From Treponema_I sp045616125 (GTDB taxonomy: Bacteria > Spirochaetota > Spirochaetia > Treponematales > Treponemataceae), in contig JAZLGC010000022.1 of assembly GCA_045616125.1 (NCBI GenBank), forward strand, positions 1 through 7,641: 7,641 nt of DNA. Direction: 5' to 3'. The notes under the pieces were generated by a model. That model had not been told where the DNA came from. It made no database searches and saw only the letters and a list, made by a program, of their open reading frames with translations. The translations under genes were made by a program, and so were the position numbers. This document shows, piece by piece, positions 6,601-7,641 of this stretch; position 1 is the stretch's first letter, and the number at the start of each line of letters is the position of its first letter.

Positions 6601-7641
6601 GTACCACCAGTTTTTGCAGAGGCCGCAGCTGCTTCTTTGGCTTTTTTTGCCAGTTCTTTGGAAGCAGCACGGACATCTTTCAGTTCCGGCCATTCTTCAA
6701 ACAGTTTTTCCGGCAAAAGTTCAAACACAGTGTAAAAATAGTATCTGATAACCGGCTTAGGAATACCTTCAAAAACAGCACTGAAAGCGGCACTTTTTAC
6801 AAAGGCATCATATTCTTTTTTACGGCCGTTTCCAAAATTCGAAGGAGCTGCATCCTTCAGGAAATTTCCTTCTATGCGGGGAAGACCTGTTATGTATATA
6901 TCTCTCAATGATCTTTCTGAACCCCAAAGAAAACATTCTTCCTTTGCAAGTGAGCGTCTAGTATCCTCTGATACAGATTCTGCAAGAGTAACCAGATTCA
7001 GCTTGGAACGCCATCCAGCAGTTTTCATGCAGTCCGGTTCTATGGTCACAACGCCCTCTGGAATGACGGCATTTTTCACTTCCTCTCCTAATTCGTATCT
7101 GAAAAGATGGGTGCCGTCTTTGCTGATCCAGATGGTACTCTGCTCATCATCTGCTTTTATGCAGTGAGGCCCTTTTGCTTTATCCCAAAATGTATGATTG
7201 TCATCATCTGCCGGCATCAGGTTTGTATTACAGATAGTCACACCTGCAAAGGAATATGCTTTTTCAACGCTGTCTGGATATTCAACTACGTTCAAGGTAT
7301 ATCCGGGTATTGCACCTGATGTAATGGTCTTTACTCCGTCTGGAATCTGAAAGTATTTTATGTCTCTTTTAGGCTGTGCCAGATAAAAAATGGTTCCGTC
7401 CTTACTGATCCAATATGACAGATTGTCATCTACCTTGTGGCATACAGGTTCTGTTGCAGCATCCCAGACAATATAGTCAGGGGTATTGTTCAGTTCATCA
7501 AAATTGCCGGTAATAAATCTGGAACCCTTTGGGCTATGCAGTTGTGGCAATTCATGGACTGAATCCGGCAGATGTACAATATTGCTGTAAAACGCATCAG
7601 GAGCAATTTTTTCAACACCGTCGGGCACTGTAACCTCACCT
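3618..7641 (-). CDS. BspA-like leucine-rich-repeat protein, very large, N-terminus outside window
   Basis: Role unknown; BspA/LRR_5 proteins (BspA, LrrA of Treponema denticola) are usually exported or surface proteins in adhesion. The frame stays open to the right edge. The GTG at 7628 is only the Val of a repeat (G-E-V-T-V-P-D-G-V), so I do not take it as the start, and any signal peptide is unseen. Numbering from that codon (1336 residues to the TAG stop): degenerate LRR_5 units such as FQIPDGVKTITSGAI, VVIPEGVKCIKRNVF and ITIPDGVTHVAKKAF recur throughout, often after a W(L/I)SKDG hairpin (75, 169, 520, 1068, 1173). A helical motif VF-GIP-VIRY...WPQL-DV occurs at 282-330, 714-761 and 1293-1336. 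The first two copies are followed by an Ala/Lys-rich or Gln-rich helical linker and an LDLTG-type domain. No LPXTG anchor, C-terminal membrane helix or recognisable enzyme domain is visible. Convergent with nifJ and sharing its terminator. LRR class is secure; surface location is inferred. Confidence 0.88.
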   Translation of the reverse strand, partial: GEVTVPDGVEKIAPDAFYSNIVHLPDSVHELPQLHSPKGSRFITGNFDELNNTPDYIVWDAATEPVCHKVDDNLSYWISKDGTIFYLAQPKRDIKYFQIPDGVKTITSGAIPGYTLNVVEYPDSVEKAYSFAGVTICNTNLMPADDDNHTFWDKAKGPHCIKADDEQSTIWISKDGTHLFRYELGEEVKNAVIPEGVVTIEPDCMKTAGWRSKLNLVTLAESVSEDTRRSLAKEECFLWGSERSLRDIYITGLPRIEGNFLKDAAPSNFGNGRKKEYDAFVKSAAFSAVFEGIPKPVIRYYFYTVFELLPEKLFEEWPELKDVRAASKELAKKAKEAAAASAKTGGTKTAAATVQESITDTEWIIDAKKLAEAEYAPEKYSGKTFTLKPLNLSVKANLKRLSQWLSAWQDMGESRPAVTLDFSVSGITELPLKADLDVTGITCLILPEGFTRIEEGSLAGSLKNIVYLPDSMEFVSNEISYFWNITWATDSEEFRKNNPKLPVVPKKTKPYYKVIEGGAVLIISKDESIVYDIRNNAKNGPIHLPQTVKSIELQFECNYYTKDVYCPESLEQFQDATGKAKSITFFSNKPELFPEGYTVFPSDSVFENGLWLNAGKTVVYAIRAGYGDIVIPETVTDFSTEAFSTITEKLQKKIILKNASLLDENTVQTLGDSSYVFGLGERYTKNNLARLKETVWPGTSPRNKPPKLFSDVRRSKEVTALFDGVPFKVAYSYFKNMEGTTQEPDASVEQYYPQLADVQRLLAKKETVQKIQDTAAQAVRDASASDFTGSELTCSYQEMLLTNLKSTADTFKLTLTGKMKNVDIENVFKFFVPFNGTVELDLTGVTGLTTFTNTKWPDYIEKLKFPAGVTNTGKFDNWKPKIKEILLPSTMETLDNAEIPAAVLAWSENEILTNNYFRVFRPGYRTVDEKGFVINTLRNALVGYEGPESEDTTLVLPAVENILDFSYPCTEKITEVVIPEGVKCIKRNVFAGNTAYKNLKFIKMPSSLETIEDYAIAKFIIIEVPDSYMGQPRSIGPIISGNPELLLKASDYLKVWDKSREPYCTEDGLWLSKDGKHLFDFPGYYQNCSWYNQDENKITLPQGLESMEREAIDINKRKGAIVEFPETFSDYDTLTFIASAVIVNEPDKLKNAESWKEHSEGIWEKGAYCTKEGFWLSKDGKTLYRYDVKQDEITIPDGVTHVAKKAFSYMESYHTLKRLSFPSSIELVEDTGNYWGFLDVPGSKFPENHVGYSGTYIRGIRCAPDCNFVDVINSGWMESWDSSRKTEFRKYKENEKFRKVFTGIPEHVIRYWAKNKVENFCEEFKQDWPQLVDVEGAAAK
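3621..3752 (-). repeat. Helical capping motif, copy 3, forming the C-terminus (residues 1293-1336)
   Basis: FRKVFTGIPEHVIRYWAKNK, then a charged helix, then KQDWPQLVDVEGAAAK and the stop. It aligns with copy 1 across its length and stops where copy 1 enters its Ala/Lys-rich linker. The protein therefore ends exactly at a repeat-unit boundary and no sorting signal follows. Confidence 0.65.
4020..4157 (-). repeat. SKDG/LRR module 7 (residues about 1158-1203)
   Basis: IWEKGAYCTKEGFWLSKDGK, then TLYRYDVKQDEITIPDGV and THVAKKAF. This is the most compact and regular copy and shows the module consensus best. It is followed by one LRR-like strand and a Cys/Gly-rich stretch before the last capping motif. 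Confidence 0.72.
4305..4478 (-). repeat. SKDG/LRR module 6 (residues about 1051-1108)
   Basis: VWDKSREPYCTEDGLWLSKD and GKHLFDF, an insert of about 15 residues rich in Tyr and Asn, then ITLPQGLESMEREAI. It is closely like modules 1, 2 and 7 in the Trp-Asp-Lys...Cys...SKDG order. Confidence 0.7.
4671..4856 (-). repeat. SKDG/LRR module 5, strongly diverged (residues about 925-986)
   Basis: EKGFVINTLRNALVGYEG takes the place of the SKDG hairpin, followed by two LRR-like strands and VVIPEGVKCIKRNVF, one of the best LRR_5 cores in the protein. Assignment of the first half to the module is tentative. Confidence 0.4.
5034..5210 (-). repeat. LDLTG-type domain, copy 2 (residues 807-865)
   Basis: FKLTLTGKMKNVDIENVFKF, then VELDLTGVTGLTTF and the strand LKFPAGV. 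It begins 93 residues after capping motif copy 2, against 104 residues for copy 1, so cap, helical linker and LDLTG domain form a repeated trio. Confidence 0.6.
5346..5489 (-). repeat. Helical capping motif, copy 2 (residues 714-761)
   Basis: VTALFDGVPFKVAYSYF, a roughly 15-residue acidic and polar insert, then YYPQLADVQRLLAKK. The most diverged copy: WP is YP and VIRYY is VAYSY. The helix runs on through VQKIQDTAAQAVRDA (to about 780), parallel to the Ala/Lys linker after copy 1. Confidence 0.55.
5712..5825 (-). repeat. SKDG/LRR module 4, diverged (residues about 602-639)
   Basis: ENGLWLNAGKTVVYAI, in which NAGK replaces SKDGK, then IVIPETVTDFSTEAF. It is followed by one further LRR-like strand region before the second helical capping motif. 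Confidence 0.5.
5976..6119 (-). repeat. SKDG/LRR module 3, diverged (residues about 504-551)
   Basis: LIISKDESIVYDIRNN followed by IHLPQTVKSIELQF. The Gly of SKDG is Glu and the leading Trp-Asp...Cys element is missing, so it is a worn copy in the central block. Confidence 0.5.
6291..6473 (-). repeat. LDLTG-type domain, copy 1 (residues 386-446)
   Basis: A beta-strand with LNLSVKANL, a helix, then VTLDFSVSGITELPLK and the LRR_5 core LILPEGFTRIEEGSL. It resembles the 'V-G...VTLDLSGTTGLTSI...AF' segment that I associate with Treponema BspA-like proteins, where it leads into the LRR run. Copy 2 at residues 807-865 has the same order of elements. Confidence 0.6.
6639..6785 (-). repeat. Helical capping motif, copy 1 (residues 282-330)
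   Basis: The motif reads FSAVFEGIPKPVIRYY, then an amphipathic stretch, then EEWPELKDVRAASKELAKKA. It runs straight into an Ala/Lys-rich linker (about 321-350), probably a continuous helix. I recognise no named family. Copies 2 and 3 share VF/LF-(D/E/T)G-(I/V)P, an aromatic VIRYY-type helix and (W/Y)P-(Q/E)L-x-DV. Confidence 0.65.
7026..7193 (-). repeat. SKDG/LRR module 2 (residues about 146-201)
   Basis: Closest to module 1: FWDKAKGPHC, a short acidic stretch, IWISKDGTHLFRY, then AVIPEGVVTIEPDCM. The order Trp-Asp...Cys...SKDG...IPEGV is the same. It is the last full LRR module before the first helical capping motif. Confidence 0.7.
7302..7472 (-). repeat. SKDG/LRR module 1 (residues about 53-109)
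   Basis: This module opens with VWD...C, continues to YWISKDGTIFYL and ends in the LRR_5 core FQIPDGVKTITSGAI. It matches the spacer seen in BspA-like proteins, where a 'dGvLfskDgktL' hairpin precedes 'ytIPdgVtsIgd-AF'. It is 93 residues ahead of module 2. Confidence 0.7.

Noticed and set aside
7626..7628. GTG as the start of the minus-strand repeat protein
   Set aside because: It is the Val of an LRR_5 repeat (E-V-T-V-P-D-G-V). The upstream codons continue the repeat to the window edge and no ribosome binding site is needed there.

Overview
The window holds two large convergent genes, both cut by the window edges, separated by a short and heavily structured intergenic region. I infer a strictly anaerobic, fermentative bacterium. 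A gut or oral Treponema-like spirochaete is my best guess, because BspA-type leucine-rich-repeat proteins with DLTG-type spacer domains are common there. An anaerobic Clostridia/Lachnospiraceae host cannot be excluded from sequence alone. There is no rRNA, tRNA, CRISPR array, insertion sequence or phage gene.

Left part (1-3456, + strand): almost all of a homodimeric-type pyruvate:ferredoxin (flavodoxin) oxidoreductase, nifJ/por. Only about 30 N-terminal residues are missing. All twelve iron-sulfur cysteines and the thiamine-diphosphate motifs are intact. Synonymous codon choice switches abruptly near position 640: Thr ACC goes from 0 of 12 to 14 of 16, and Leu CTG from 2 of 16 to 14 of 18. 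This suggests a mosaic gene or a chimeric assembly.

Middle (3457-3617): 161 bases with no gene. They contain three small hairpins and then a perfect 21-bp-stem bidirectional terminator serving both genes. The last 17 bases of nifJ, including its stop, recur 72 bases downstream in the same frame. Each copy is followed by a hairpin with the same outer frame (CGTAAG...ACGTCT) but a different stem, which looks like a tandem duplication that then diverged.

Right part (3618-7641, - strand): the C-terminal 1340 residues of a very large BspA-like (LRR_5 type) repeat protein whose start lies beyond the right edge. It has a nested architecture. Short 'W(L/I)SKDG...IPDGV...AF' modules are grouped into blocks, and each block closes with an alpha-helical motif of the type 'VF-GIP-VIRY...WPQL-DV'. 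This motif occurs three times, the last forming the exact C-terminus. After the first two there is a helical linker and an 'LDLTG' domain. The protein looks like about three fused copies of a smaller ancestral protein.

The genes are not obviously linked in function. One is central energy metabolism (pyruvate to acetyl-CoA plus reduced ferredoxin) and the other is a probable exported or surface adhesin-like protein. They share only the terminator. The most notable items are the intragenic codon-usage breakpoint, the duplicated gene tail with its hairpins, and the helical capping motif of the repeat protein.
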